This document shows, piece after piece, positions 1 to 8,869 of a DNA stretch of 64,000 bases. The notes below the pieces were generated by a model, which did not search any database, was not told where the DNA came from, and worked only from the letters and a program-made list of their open reading frames with translations. The translations under genes and the position numbers were made by a program. The stretch is from Psychrobacter aquimaris (GTDB lineage Bacteria; Pseudomonadota; Gammaproteobacteria; Pseudomonadales; Moraxellaceae). Positions within the stretch are counted from its first letter, which is position 1. Each line of letters starts with the position of its first letter. The stretch spans positions 1-64,000 of the forward strand of contig NZ_JABASR010000013.1 of NCBI RefSeq assembly GCF_016107525.1, written 5' to 3'.

Positions 1-9
1 ACGACCTAA

Positions 10-86
10 GCAGCGGTAGTTCAGTTGGTTAGAATACCGGCCTGTCACGCCGGGGGTCGCGGGTTCGAGTCCCGTCCGCTGCGCCA
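10..86 (+). tRNA. tRNA-Asp (anticodon GTC)
   Basis: A 77-nt cloverleaf can be drawn. The acceptor strands GCAGCGG and CCGCTGC pair fully, followed by discriminator G and an encoded CCA at 84-86. The D arm carries AGTTCAGTTGGTT, the anticodon loop reads CTGTCAC with GTC in the middle, and the T arm has GGGTTCGAGTCCC. The GTC anticodon decodes GAC/GAU, so this is tRNA-Asp. No second tRNA follows inside the window. Confidence 0.97.
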
Positions 87-128
87 TATTTAAAACGAAT
101 TTAGACTTTCGAGTTTAAGCAAGTTTCG

Positions 129-158
129 CCTCAAACATTAGATTGTTTGGGGTTTTTT
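129..158 (+). terminator. Intrinsic terminator after tRNA-Asp
   Basis: An imperfect inverted repeat, CCTCAAACA then TGTTTGGGG around a short loop, is followed by seven T. It lies about 40 bp past the tRNA CCA end and fits a Rho-independent terminator of the tRNA transcript. Confidence 0.7.
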
Positions 159-159
159 T

Positions 160-622
160 GTGTCTATTGATTCTGTCATACCCCTACTCATTTTCCTCTC
201 ATATTATTTATCCCAAACCACCCTACCAGCTACTTCAACACATCTCCTTCTTTACAAAAAATAAAGCTGACCATTTAGTCAGTTAATTTAATAAAATCAT
301 AAACTTAGCAAATATCAAATACTTAGAACGCTTGATAGACCATTATTCTGCGCCAGCTTATGGTTGTCAGTCATTATAAAACATGCTTAACTGTTTCAAA
401 GTGTTAAGAATTATTGCGAATAATATAGCCAACAGAGCATTTTTTGTATTTTTAACAATACTTATCTTTATAGCATTTATCTTCATTGTTTTAGATTGCT
501 ATCAAAAATTGACCGCGCTTCATCCTTAGCAGCATTGACCCGATTTGACAGGAAGTTAAAACGCGTCTCTGTCATATATCCAGCCTGCTAGGGTGACCCA
601 CTATATATAAAGGAATATTACT
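160..622. other. AT-rich spacer upstream of the Tsx-like gene
   Basis: About 460 bp without a credible reading frame. A TTGACA hexamer at 545-550 could be part of a promoter for the following gene, but no good -10 lies at the right distance. I see no repeat or RNA gene here. Confidence 0.4.
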
Positions 623-1426
623 GTGCGTTATCACTTATTTGCAAACCTGCCACTGGCTAGCCAATTATGTAGGACCAATATTCAGAAAAAATTATTTTTC
701 AGCAGCTCATTAACCACCGCTTTAGCCGCGCTCGTTGCCTTGGGGACGATGAGTAGCAGCCATGCAAAGGTGCTTTTCACCAATACCAGTCTTTCTGTAC
801 TTTATGGTAATGACTATGAAATGGTAAAAGACGGAGAATTAACGACCATCACTTTGGAGCACGCATCTACCCACAGCTGGGGCGGCGTATTTTTCTTCGT
901 CGATCGTCATCAAGGCGCAAATGATATTGAAAACAATAGATTTAAAGAAACGTATGGCGAGTTTGCACCCAAGCTTAAGCTTACAACGTTCGATGATAGC
1001 TTTATCAAGCAGCTCAATCTAGCGGGTCAATATGAGTTTGGCTCGAACAGCAAAGGCTTTAGCCAAGACAACTATATGATAGGGCTAGGGGCAGATTTGA
1101 ATGTCCCTATCGCAGGTATGAAGTACGCCTCAGCTTCCTTGTATCATGTCTTCAATGATAATACTGATGATGACCAGCAAATCACCTTAACTTACGGTTG
1201 GGAGAAAAAAAATTTTGTGGTAGATGGTTATGTAGACTACTCTTTTAACAACGATGACTTAAAAAACCAACTACATATCAATCCACAAATAAAGTATAAC
1301 TTACAACCACTATTAGGCATTGATAATCGCTTAGAAGTCGGTATGGAATATAGCTACTGGAAAAATAAGTATGGCAGTGATACAACTCAAAATGTGCCTA
1401 GCGCTCTAGTGAAGTTTCATTTTTAA
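623..1426 (+). CDS. Tsx/OmpK-family outer membrane nucleoside channel
   Basis: The product is 267 aa. After an unusually long N-terminal stretch, a signal peptide ends near SSHAKV (about residue 49). The mature part is built of short alternating strands rich in Tyr, Asn and Asp and ends in VKFHF, a terminal Phe as expected for an outer-membrane beta-barrel. The pattern (LYGNDYE, LTTITLEHASTHSWGGVFFFVDR, GLGADLN) is that of the nucleoside-specific channel-forming Tsx family, which passes nucleosides across the outer membrane. GTG at 623 is chosen because AAGGA lies 8 bp before it. The gene appears monocistronic. Substrate is inferred from the family only. Confidence 0.82.
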   Translation: MRYHLFANLPLASQLCRTNIQKKLFFSSSLTTALAALVALGTMSSSHAKVLFTNTSLSVLYGNDYEMVKDGELTTITLEHASTHSWGGVFFFVDRHQGANDIENNRFKETYGEFAPKLKLTTFDDSFIKQLNLAGQYEFGSNSKGFSQDNYMIGLGADLNVPIAGMKYASASLYHVFNDNTDDDQQITLTYGWEKKNFVVDGYVDYSFNNDDLKNQLHINPQIKYNLQPLLGIDNRLEVGMEYSYWKNKYGSDTTQNVPSALVKFHF

Positions 1427-1677
1427 CCGTTTAACTGTTTAACTGGTTTGACGAATAGTTCTAAAATAGCTCTCAACTATTTATTTTATATGTAGTAGAT
1501 TAACACTTAGGATTCCACTGATTCTCAAGCTGGATACGCATCCATACGGTTTGTAAGGCTGTTACGACGTATAATTATTGGCTATTCATATCCGCTAAAC
1601 AATCCTCTTTAAGTGACTTTATCAATGGATATGTTTCAAACTTATTCAACATTTCCTTATTATAAAAGGGACAAAAT

Positions 1678-2676
1678 ATGGAATATAACCACATACCCAG
1701 ACAGTCATTGGGCTTCTTCCCTACTCCATTGATAGTACTCAGCAGATTGAGTAAAGCGCTTGATGGACCTACTATTTTTATGAAACGAGATGACAACACG
1801 GGTCTGGCATTGGGTGGAAATAAAACCCGTAAGCTTGAATTTATCATGGGTGATGCCCTTGCTCAAGGTGCTGATAGCGTGATTACGGCAGGTGCCGCAC
1901 AATCAAACCATTGTCGCCAAACTGCGGCGGCAGCAGCAAGCTTGGGACTTGACTGCTATTTAGTATTGGGCGGAGAAGAGCCCGAACAAACAAGTGGCAA
2001 TCTTTTATTAGACAAAGTTTTTGGATCGCATATTTACTGGGCAGGTGCCAATCGCAAAGGAGAAGACATTCCTAAAATATTTGAGCAGTTAATAAAACAA
2101 GGTAAAAAACCATATGTCATACCCTATGGCGGCTCCAATGAGCTGGGTGCTTTAGCCTTTGTAGAAGCTTTTAAAGAGTTGGAATCGCAACGTGAAAGCA
2201 TGGACGTATCATTTACTCATATCGTTTTTGCTTCTAGCTCTGGTGCAACACAAGCAGGCTTGATGCTTGGCAAAAAAATGCTTAACTCGCCCGCACAAAT
2301 CGTAGGTATCAATATCGATAAAGGTGAAACAGACAAAGTGCCTTTTGATCAACATACCCTCGCGCTCGCCAATAGCACTGCCTCCCTCATCGGTGCCGAT
2401 CATCAGTTTTCAGAGACCGATTTAATACTCAACTCTGATTATGTAGGCGAAGGTTATGGCGTGGTTGGTACATTAGAAAATGAAGCCATTGCGATGACGG
2501 CTCAAACAGAAGGCATACTTTTAGATCCTGTCTATACAGGTCGTGCGATGGGCGGACTCATAGATATGATTCGTTCTGGCAAAATCAAGAAAACCGATCG
2601 TGTCTTATTTTGGCATACTGGCGGGGCGCCTGCTTTATTTGCCTACTCAAATGACTTAGATATGATTAAAAAATAG
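1678..2676 (+). CDS. dcyD: D-cysteine desulfhydrase / ACC deaminase family PLP enzyme
   Basis: The product is 332 aa, the usual size for this fold-type II PLP family. The PLP lysine is K49 in GGNKTRK. The glycine-rich stretch AAQSNHCRQ (about 73-81) is the substrate-binding SNH motif, and SSSGATQAG (about 188-196) is the phosphate-binding loop. Family members release H2S, ammonia and pyruvate from D-cysteine in the cytoplasm or open 1-aminocyclopropane-1-carboxylate. The overall pattern is nearer to DcyD, but ACC deaminase activity cannot be excluded by reading. AAGGG lies 7 bp before the ATG. No sulfur-uptake gene adjoins it. Confidence 0.82.
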   Translation: MEYNHIPRQSLGFFPTPLIVLSRLSKALDGPTIFMKRDDNTGLALGGNKTRKLEFIMGDALAQGADSVITAGAAQSNHCRQTAAAAASLGLDCYLVLGGEEPEQTSGNLLLDKVFGSHIYWAGANRKGEDIPKIFEQLIKQGKKPYVIPYGGSNELGALAFVEAFKELESQRESMDVSFTHIVFASSSGATQAGLMLGKKMLNSPAQIVGINIDKGETDKVPFDQHTLALANSTASLIGADHQFSETDLILNSDYVGEGYGVVGTLENEAIAMTAQTEGILLDPVYTGRAMGGLIDMIRSGKIKKTDRVLFWHTGGAPALFAYSNDLDMIKK

Positions 2677-2728
2677 ATAAATCAGCTTATTGATTCATTA
2701 ACTCGATCTGTATGTATTAACTGAAACC

Positions 2729-3430
2729 TTATGAGCGTTGATTCAGCCTGCTCACACTAGCGATCAACGCCACCATAATCACTCCAATAATAATTAGAAT
2801 TCCAGACATCATGTGTGCTGCCTCGTAATTCAGCGCCTCTACTTGCTCGTATATCGCAATCGAGACCACTTTAGTCTCATCGGATATACTACCCCCGATC
2901 ATCAAAACCACACCAAACTCACCAATAGTATGGGCAAAGCTGATTAAGCTGCCGAGCACAATACCAACACGCACTTGTGGTAGAGCGACTCTGAAAAACC
3001 GTTTAAAACGGCTTGGCTCCAATAAATGTGCCATTTCCATCACGCTTTGTGGAATACGTAAAAATTGGGCGTAAACAGGTTGAATATAAAACGGCAAGGA
3101 GTAAATAATAGAACCAATGACCAGACCTTCAAAGGTAAATATCAAGGGGCTGATATTATGTTCGCTAAGCCATTTACCAATACCGACACTAGGGCTTAAC
3201 AGTAATAACAGATAAAAGCCGATGACGGTAGGTGGCAAAACCAATGGCATGGCAATGATACCCAGAAGCAAGACTTTAAGACGTGCCACCACTTTCCTGC
3301 GGCTGGGCTTAGCGAGCCAATAAGCCACAGGCGTTGCGAACAGTAATAGACAGATGGTAGTGACACTGGCAAGCTTGATACTTACCCAAAATGGGCTAAG
3401 CATGTCTGACATAAGAGACGGGTCTATCAT
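2729..3430 (-). CDS. modB: Molybdate ABC transporter permease ModB, orphan
   Basis: The product is 233 aa with five or six hydrophobic segments. The typical ModB stretch VLPPTVIGFYLLLLLSPSVG is followed by the EAA-type loop (EMAHLLEPSRFKRFFRVALP) that contacts the ATPase, then HTIGEFGVVLMIGG. This is the inner-membrane permease of molybdate import, normally encoded as modA-modB-modC. Here neither the binding protein nor the ATPase is adjacent: dcyD runs convergently on one side and a 376-bp gene-free gap precedes it on the other. The protein itself looks intact. It may work with subunits encoded elsewhere. Confidence 0.88.
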   Translation of the reverse strand: MIDPSLMSDMLSPFWVSIKLASVTTICLLLFATPVAYWLAKPSRRKVVARLKVLLLGIIAMPLVLPPTVIGFYLLLLLSPSVGIGKWLSEHNISPLIFTFEGLVIGSIIYSLPFYIQPVYAQFLRIPQSVMEMAHLLEPSRFKRFFRVALPQVRVGIVLGSLISFAHTIGEFGVVLMIGGSISDETKVVSIAIYEQVEALNYEAAHMMSGILIIIGVIMVALIASVSRLNQRS

Positions 3431-3806
3431 AATGTCATTGCTCGTTGCTCGTTGCCATTGGTTATGAGGATAAAGGGTATATTGTATCTAATGATATACG
3501 ATTGAATAGACAAATATAATTGAAGCACTTATGAATAACTGGTTTATAAATAAATATTGTAGCGTTTATCAGTCACAGTATCAGTCTTCTTGTGTCGATA
3601 TTATTTATTAAAACCTAACAAGATTATAGTCTGTTGCAAAATAATCATAGCGTAAAATAAAAAAGCACCCTAATAAGGTGCTTTTTTATTGTATTCACTA
3701 AGCTCATCGTAGTAAATATTACGGTCAAAAATGATGGTTAAAAAATTTCTTTTAACACGGTAATATTAGAATCAATGCTAGTCAAAAATCGTTCTATCAA
3801 TATGCT
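3431..3806. other. Gene-free gap upstream of modB
   Basis: No reading frame resembling modA can be read here on either strand. The only structure seen is the hairpin at 3658-3687. The rest is AT-rich and probably holds the modB promoter. Confidence 0.5.
3658..3687 (-). terminator. Terminator after the lytic transglycosylase
   Basis: AAAAAAGCACC and GGTGCTTTTTT flank a 7-nt loop. T-runs exist on both strands, so it can work in both directions. It lies about 120 bp past the stop of the minus-strand transglycosylase gene. Confidence 0.75.
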
Positions 3807-5111
3807 TCACCACGAGGCCAACGATGACGCACTACGCTGAGTGATAAAGCCGTCTGGAGTCTGACCATTGTCTGCTTGCCAGCGCTGGAACGCCAATCGA
3901 GTATTGGTGCCCACGATACCGTCAGCGCCCTTGGTATCGTAACCTGAGTTGGTCAAACGCTGCTGTAAATTTCGTACTTGCGCTGTAGATAATGGACGCT
4001 CATAACGCGGCCATGACTTCTGTAATCCGCCCTGACCAGCAAGCGCTTTACCCAATAAGCTGACACCTAGCGCATAGCTCGATGAGTTGTTATAAACCTT
4101 GATCACATCAAAGTTTGGGCTGAGTAGCAGCACTGGACCATCCTTGCCCGCTGGTAGCCACAGTTCCATTTCGGTATTGGCATCCAAATAGACATCAGCT
4201 ATCGTATCCACACCCATCGCCGCCCATCTCGCGGCAGGCTGCTTACTACCAACCACGGAATAATCGAATGAGGCAGGAACAGTCGCTTCGTAAAATGGCG
4301 CTAGACCCCGAACCCAACCTGAATTGCTCAAATAATTAGCGGTGGACGCCAATGCGTCACTTGTTGACCATGGATTGCGGTGACCATTACCATCGCCATC
4401 CACTCCATGCTTCAGCCAAGTATCAGGAATAAACTGCGTTTGCCCCATGCCACCTGCCCAAGAGCCATCCAGCTGCGACCAAGACACATCACCGCGTTGC
4501 AATAGCGTCGCTAATGACAACAACTGAGTTTCGGCAAATTCTTGGCGGCGACCATCATAAGCCAGACTAGCAAGCGAGCTTGGTATACTGCTATTACCCG
4601 TCACCACGCCGTATGACGACTCCATACCCCAAATAGCAGCGATTATTTCTGCATTGACACCATATTGCGATTCTAATTGCGACAAAAATGACCGTTGCTC
4701 GGCAAACTTACGCTTACCAGTACTCACACGCCCATCAGAGACGGCAGAATCAACATATTCCCATGGCATCTTAGAAAACTCTGGCTGTCCTGAGTCAAGG
4801 GAGATGACTTGTTGATTTAAATAAGCCGTATCAAGTAGACGACGCACCGTCGCTGCATCATGACCTGATGAAATCGCCCGCATAGAAAAATCCGACTTCC
4901 AATCAGAGAAGCTGTTATAACTTGGCTTTGCCACTGGCTGCGGCTTAATGACGGGCTTCGGTGTTGGTTTCACTTGAATGGTTTGAGTTTGGGTAATCTG
5001 AACGTTGCCTTGACGCACGGGTTTGCTAGGTTTTTGCATCGCCTGTTGGCTGGTACACCCAACCATCACTAACGCAGGAAACAGGGCAAGATATTGTTTT
5101 TTTAACATCAT
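3807..5111 (-). CDS. MltB-type lytic murein transglycosylase lipoprotein
   Basis: A lipoprotein signal ends in VMVGC (Cys about 19). A Pro/Lys/Gln-rich linker precedes an SLT_2-type catalytic domain with the Glu in WGMESSYG (about residue 164) and GGMGQTQFIPDTW. A C-terminal peptidoglycan-binding module follows (LQQRLTNSGYD, DGIVGTNTRLAFQRWQ). Such enzymes cleave the MurNAc-GlcNAc bond of murein to a 1,6-anhydro product at the outer-membrane inner face. The frame is open to a TTG at 5141, but the ATG pair at 5111/5108 with a nearby GAGA gives the natural signal peptide. It follows the NlpD-like gene by about 120 bp, an envelope-maintenance grouping. Confidence 0.88.
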   Translation of the reverse strand: MMLKKQYLALFPALVMVGCTSQQAMQKPSKPVRQGNVQITQTQTIQVKPTPKPVIKPQPVAKPSYNSFSDWKSDFSMRAISSGHDAATVRRLLDTAYLNQQVISLDSGQPEFSKMPWEYVDSAVSDGRVSTGKRKFAEQRSFLSQLESQYGVNAEIIAAIWGMESSYGVVTGNSSIPSSLASLAYDGRRQEFAETQLLSLATLLQRGDVSWSQLDGSWAGGMGQTQFIPDTWLKHGVDGDGNGHRNPWSTSDALASTANYLSNSGWVRGLAPFYEATVPASFDYSVVGSKQPAARWAAMGVDTIADVYLDANTEMELWLPAGKDGPVLLLSPNFDVIKVYNNSSSYALGVSLLGKALAGQGGLQKSWPRYERPLSTAQVRNLQQRLTNSGYDTKGADGIVGTNTRLAFQRWQADNGQTPDGFITQRSASSLASW

Positions 5112-5234
5112 AAAATTCTCAAGTATGAATAAGTAAAGCAACTCAAATAAACCGATTTAGTTAAGGTGGCTTTATTCAAGCACTCTGAATAAAGCCACTA
5201 AGCTCGCCAAATCAGTCACAACTTGGCATCACAT

Positions 5235-6029
5235 TTAACGCCCCAGTACCGCACGTGGATCAATAGGATTACCATTTAAGCGCACTTGGAACTCTAAACC
5301 GACCTGATTGGTTTCGCCACTATTACCCATATTTGCAATGCGCTGGCCGCGCTGTACAGCATCGCCTTCTTTGACCAGTAGCTGACTATTATGCGCATAA
5401 GCAGTGATGTAATTATCACTATGACGAATCATAATAAGATTGCCATACTCTGGCAGACCATCGCCCGAGTACAGTACAGTGCCAGATTGGCTAGCAAGTA
5501 CTGGATCACCGATATTACCGGCAAACCACATACCCATCGTGCCCGCTGCCGCATCAAAGTTACGGGTCACTTGATTGCGACTTGGATATTCATAGCCTGA
5601 CGTTGCGTTAGCCGTCACTTCGTATACAGGGCTTTGCGAGCTATTATTAGGCACGCTCGTTACAGGTGGTGTGTACGTTGGCTGTGTCGTTGTAGACGCG
5701 TTATAACGACTGTTATTGGCTGGTGTAGCTTGCCACAGCTTGAGCCATTGACCACTATAAATCGTATATTTACTGTCCAAACCATTCAGCGAACCGATTT
5801 GACGGTAACTGAGACGATAGCGCTCAGCAATCTGGCTGACCGTATCGCCACGCTGTACGCGATGGTAGTTAGGAACGCCTTGTGCATTGGTAATAATCTT
5901 AGGTCCCGCTTGGTTGGCTGATTGGTAAGTAGGCTTGGTTGCACAGCCCACCATCGTTAACGTTGCTGCTGTTAAAGTACCTATCAACGCCACTGTTACA
6001 AAGCGAGATCCAGCAATAAGCTTCTTCAT
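5235..6029 (-). CDS. nlpD: NlpD-like LysM/LytM lipoprotein with degenerate M23 site
   Basis: The lipoprotein signal ends LTMVGC (Cys about 29). One LysM domain (YHRVQRGDTVSQIAERYRLS to GQWLKLW, about 55-98) binds murein. A Ser/Thr/Pro linker leads to a C-terminal LytM/M23 domain (about 165-262). The zinc-site residues look lost: the usual H..GxD segment reads GTMGMWFAGNIGDPV and the final HxH-type segment reads LEFQVR. E. coli NlpD likewise lacks the catalytic residues and activates amidases instead of cutting murein, so an activator role is inferred. ATG at 6029 has AGGAA 8 bp upstream, better than the GTG at 6059. It lies downstream of surE, a common order. Confidence 0.85.
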   Translation of the reverse strand: MKKLIAGSRFVTVALIGTLTAATLTMVGCATKPTYQSANQAGPKIITNAQGVPNYHRVQRGDTVSQIAERYRLSYRQIGSLNGLDSKYTIYSGQWLKLWQATPANNSRYNASTTTQPTYTPPVTSVPNNSSQSPVYEVTANATSGYEYPSRNQVTRNFDAAAGTMGMWFAGNIGDPVLASQSGTVLYSGDGLPEYGNLIMIRHSDNYITAYAHNSQLLVKEGDAVQRGQRIANMGNSGETNQVGLEFQVRLNGNPIDPRAVLGR

Positions 6030-6158
6030 ACAAGATTTCCTATTCTTTATGTTACTCACAAACTCCTTGTGTTACTCACAAGCATTTTGCTAACTTTTAT
6101 ACCGTTTAGTATTCGGCAAATACCACCATTAATGATTCGATGATAAATCATTTTCTAA

Positions 6159-6278
6159 GGCATGTCCTCATTTTGAAAATGGTGATAAAAATGAGACAAA
6201 TGGCAGCCAAACAAGAAAAATAGCGCAGATAATATCAGGATATTGACCAGCAGTTTGACGCATTTTGGCAGCGTAAAT
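6159..6278 (+). mobile_element. Truncated copy (A) of the miniature inverted-repeat element
   Basis: The left end GGCATGTCCTCATTTTGAAA follows CTAA at 6155-6158, and the interior aligns with the copies at 8445 and 24339 (AATGAGA, GCAG, TAGCGCAGATAATATC, ATATTGACCAGC). The match fades after about 6262 and no right inverted repeat is found. The copy runs up to the surE stop codon at 6279. I read it as a right-truncated insertion in the surE-nlpD spacer. Confidence 0.75.
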
Positions 6279-7091
6279 TTATAGCATTAACGCCGACAGC
6301 GTTTTAAGCGTGTCTGCTGGGGTATGATGCAGGCGCACTGGCGATAGACTAATATAACCCGCCGCTACCGCTTGATCATCCGTCATATCTGTTGCAAAGG
6401 ACTGCAAACCTTCATTTTCTAATGGCAACTCATGTGGGCGTTTACGTAGCGACAACCAATAAGCATCGCGCCCGCGTGGATCGACTACATGATGTACAGG
6501 ACGCGCAATCTGACGGTGCCCTAACGCCGTTATTTTCCGACCTTTGATATCATCAGCACTATCCACATCAGGAATATTAACGTTTAATACATGATAGGGC
6601 AAATTTTTGCAAGCATCTAATATCGGTGTTTCTATCAATACTTTAACAATTTCAGCTGCCGCCATTTGATAATGACTGGCCTGCTCTTGCCCTTCTCCTT
6701 TGACGCCGCCGCCCACTAGGGAGGTCGCAATGGCAGGTATTCCAAAGAGCTGTGCGGTTGATGCAGCACCAAAGGTACCTGAAAATAAAACGTCTTGACC
6801 AAGATTGGCGCCGGAATTAATGCCAGTAATCACGCAGTCAAAACGCGTATCACGATACAACTCATGTAACGCCAAATACACACAATCCGCTGGCGAACCA
6901 TTTACCGCTATAAAACCAGAATCCAATTGATGAGTATATAATGGCGTCGAGAGGCTCAAGGCACTCGCGCAGCCACTTTGCTCACTGTTTGGCGCGACCA
7001 CTACCACCTCTGCCATCGTAGACAGTGCTTGATATAGTGCCAACAGGCCTGGCGCATAAACCCCATCATCATTACTAATTAAAAACTTCAT
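6279..7091 (-). CDS. surE: 5'/3'-nucleotidase SurE
   Basis: The product is 270 aa from the ATG at 7091. The N-terminus ISNDDGVYAPG carries the two metal-binding Asp residues of SurE, followed by NSEQSGCASALS, then GSPADCV and ITGINSGANLGQDVLFSGT. These are the conserved metal and phosphate site segments. SurE removes phosphate from nucleoside 5'- or 3'-monophosphates in the cytoplasm and is linked to stationary-phase survival. The GTG two codons earlier (7097) is a weaker start. It heads a minus-strand group with nlpD; the usual pcm gene is absent. A truncated mobile element abuts its stop codon. Confidence 0.95.
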   Translation of the reverse strand: MKFLISNDDGVYAPGLLALYQALSTMAEVVVVAPNSEQSGCASALSLSTPLYTHQLDSGFIAVNGSPADCVYLALHELYRDTRFDCVITGINSGANLGQDVLFSGTFGAASTAQLFGIPAIATSLVGGGVKGEGQEQASHYQMAAAEIVKVLIETPILDACKNLPYHVLNVNIPDVDSADDIKGRKITALGHRQIARPVHHVVDPRGRDAYWLSLRKRPHELPLENEGLQSFATDMTDDQAVAAGYISLSPVRLHHTPADTLKTLSALML

Positions 7092-7687
7092 TTTCACTCA
7101 ATATACTCATTAATGACCGTCTGTCCACTTATGAACTTTATCATCATAAAATTGCTATAATCAGACCCGCAAATAGAGGTTAGATTCTTTAACGATACTT
7201 TCGATGCTTGCATTTACATTGGCTTTTTCTGCATACACAATATGTGATAAATGGCAGTTGGATTTGCTATAAAATAAAAAAAATCCAACACCACAATCCA
7301 TATAAAGTGACACTATATTTATATGAGAAAATTGCTATAGCAAAGCGCTAATGCAACCATAATTGTGGGCGATTATACCCTAATAGTACGCTGACACGAA
7401 CCCTGTCTTTGCGCAGAATCCACCTGATTTATGATTTCATCCCTACGATTTCGGTATCAATAACAGCAGAAATTCTTGGCGTGACGTTACAATAGGCAAC
7501 AACGTACAACAATATGAACTTATACTTTCATGCTGACGTAACTTATGAGTCTATGCTACTGATATGTTGCTAAAAAAGAGCTTTGGCTCACAAGATATCC
7601 ACACATAAATCAATATTTTATGTGACTTTTGTTTTTTTACCCATTAACATATCACCATTAAATAAAGATAAGCGAGTGTAATACTGA
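7092..7687. other. Divergent promoter region between surE and the secreted-protein gene
   Basis: About 600 bp, AT-rich, with no credible reading frame and no long hairpin that I can see. TATAAT occurs near 7157, but no good -35 is paired with it. The region must hold the surE promoter on one strand and that of the gene at 7688 on the other. Confidence 0.45.
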
Positions 7688-8122
7688 ATGAAAAATCAAT
7701 CGATATTATCTGTAGCTTCTGTGATAGCAAAGACGGCGTCGAAAGTTGGTCTTGCAGGACTGATAACGTCTGTTGCCATGCTATCTCAAGCATCCTTTGC
7801 GGCGAACAATCCCGCCACCACCATACCTCTAGATATGTCTGGCATCAATGTCACTAAACATGAAATTGCGGTCATGCAAGTACTATCAGAGATATGCCCA
7901 CCGATGCTCAATGGCAAACAAAAACAGCGCTTTTATAAATCTTATACTGTGCAGCTTCACGAATTGATGCCGTCTTTAGAAGATCCGAAAGCAGCGATCC
8001 AATATCTATCAACCCAGCAAGATTATCGCCAGATATTACAAGGCATTCGTAGTTGGACAATGGGTTTCTCCAAACAAGAAAATAAAGCTCTATGCGAAGA
8101 TTTAGCGAATGCTGAATACTAG
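7688..8122 (+). CDS. Small secreted protein of unknown function
   Basis: The product is 144 aa. A long signal peptide ends AMLSQASFAANN (about residue 39). The mature part of about 105 residues is mostly helical, with three cysteines (in SEICPPML and ALCEDL) and a YLSTQQDYRQILQGIRSWTMGF segment. I recall similar small periplasmic proteins in Moraxella/Psychrobacter (an MCR_0457-like group), but that is memory and not a search result. No enzymatic motif is visible. The shine-Dalgarno is weak. It stands alone between two long spacers. Confidence 0.65.
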   Translation: MKNQSILSVASVIAKTASKVGLAGLITSVAMLSQASFAANNPATTIPLDMSGINVTKHEIAVMQVLSEICPPMLNGKQKQRFYKSYTVQLHELMPSLEDPKAAIQYLSTQQDYRQILQGIRSWTMGFSKQENKALCEDLANAEY

Positions 8123-8444
8123 TAGCGGAACGTCATAAGTAAGCCTAATAATCACAACGTTATAATTGGCTTGCTTATCATACCCCCTATTGTATCGCCT
8201 ACAATAAATAAGCCACAGCGTTGAGTTTAGATTGATAAAGCCAGCTATAATCAATGATAATAAATCATGGTATTATCTATTTTAGAATGCTGAACATGAG
8301 CTATTTAGCCATAACTTATAAGCTTGTTCATCAAACTTATAAGGATAAAAAGCTTGCTGTAATCCTGTTGAAATCTACAGGTGATGCAGCAGGCTTTTTT
8401 ATGACAGTCAAATTGTTTTATTCGGGACATTGTAGTAGTCCTAG
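8123..8444. other. Spacer before mobile element copy B
   Basis: About 320 bp. A short open frame from 8254 runs into the mobile element and has no start signal or protein-like composition. I see no gene, RNA or terminator here. Confidence 0.45.
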
Positions 8445-8610
8445 AGCATGTCCTCATTTTGAAAAGGTTAATAAAAATGAGAGAAATTGCAGTTAAGCAA
8501 GGGAAATAGCACAGATAACGTCGAGATATTGACCAGCTTTTTGACACAGTTTGACAAGACTTAGCCATCTTTAGCGCATTTAGTCGCTTTTGTTTAAATT
8601 AAGGACACTC
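8445..8610 (+). mobile_element. Miniature inverted-repeat element, copy B (166 bp)
   Basis: The element starts AGCATGTCCTCATTTTGAAA and ends AAATTAAGGACACTC. It is flanked on both sides by CTAG (8441-8444 and 8611-8614), the YTAR-type 4-bp target duplication known for part of the IS5 family. The interior matches copies C and D. It has no coding capacity: the stretch ATGAGAGAAATTGCAG opens a frame closed after ten codons. I infer a non-autonomous MITE moved by an IS5-like transposase encoded elsewhere. Confidence 0.82.
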
Positions 8611-8617
8611 CTAGTCT

Positions 8618-8633
8618 GAGCAAACGTTTGCTC
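8618..8633. promoter_or_regulatory. Perfect 16-bp palindrome upstream of the D,D-carboxypeptidase gene
   Basis: GAGCAAACGTTTGCTC is a perfect, gapless palindrome four bases past the end of mobile element copy B and about 237 bp before the gene at 8870. It could be an operator for a dimeric regulator or a small hairpin. No T-run follows directly, so a terminator is unlikely. Confidence 0.4.
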
Positions 8634-8869
8634 CTAGCCACGCTTTCTTTTTAATCGGGTCTTTTTTTGTATTTATCGATTCCCCATCGGTTGGCATTTT
8701 GCTAAGATAAGGCGTTAATTTTATGTCTGTCGCTCAGCCATCACTACTCTTATTAATACATTGTTTTTAAAAAGAATGTTTAAGACAGGCTACTTGAAAG
8801 AATGCATGAGGTTTAGTACGGGGCACAAGCGATAGATACATTTGGTTTCATGATGCGGTGTAACGATAT

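Noticed and set aside
1575..1847. 90-codon frame antisense to the start of dcyD
   Set aside because: No ribosome site, and it overlaps the conserved PLP-site coding region.
8254..8496. 80-codon open frame on the plus strand
   Set aside because: It runs into the mobile element, lacks a ribosome site, and does not look like a protein.
8486..8560. Possible start of a transposase inside the miniature element
   Set aside because: The frame after ATGAGA is closed by stops within a few codons in every copy, so the element does not code.
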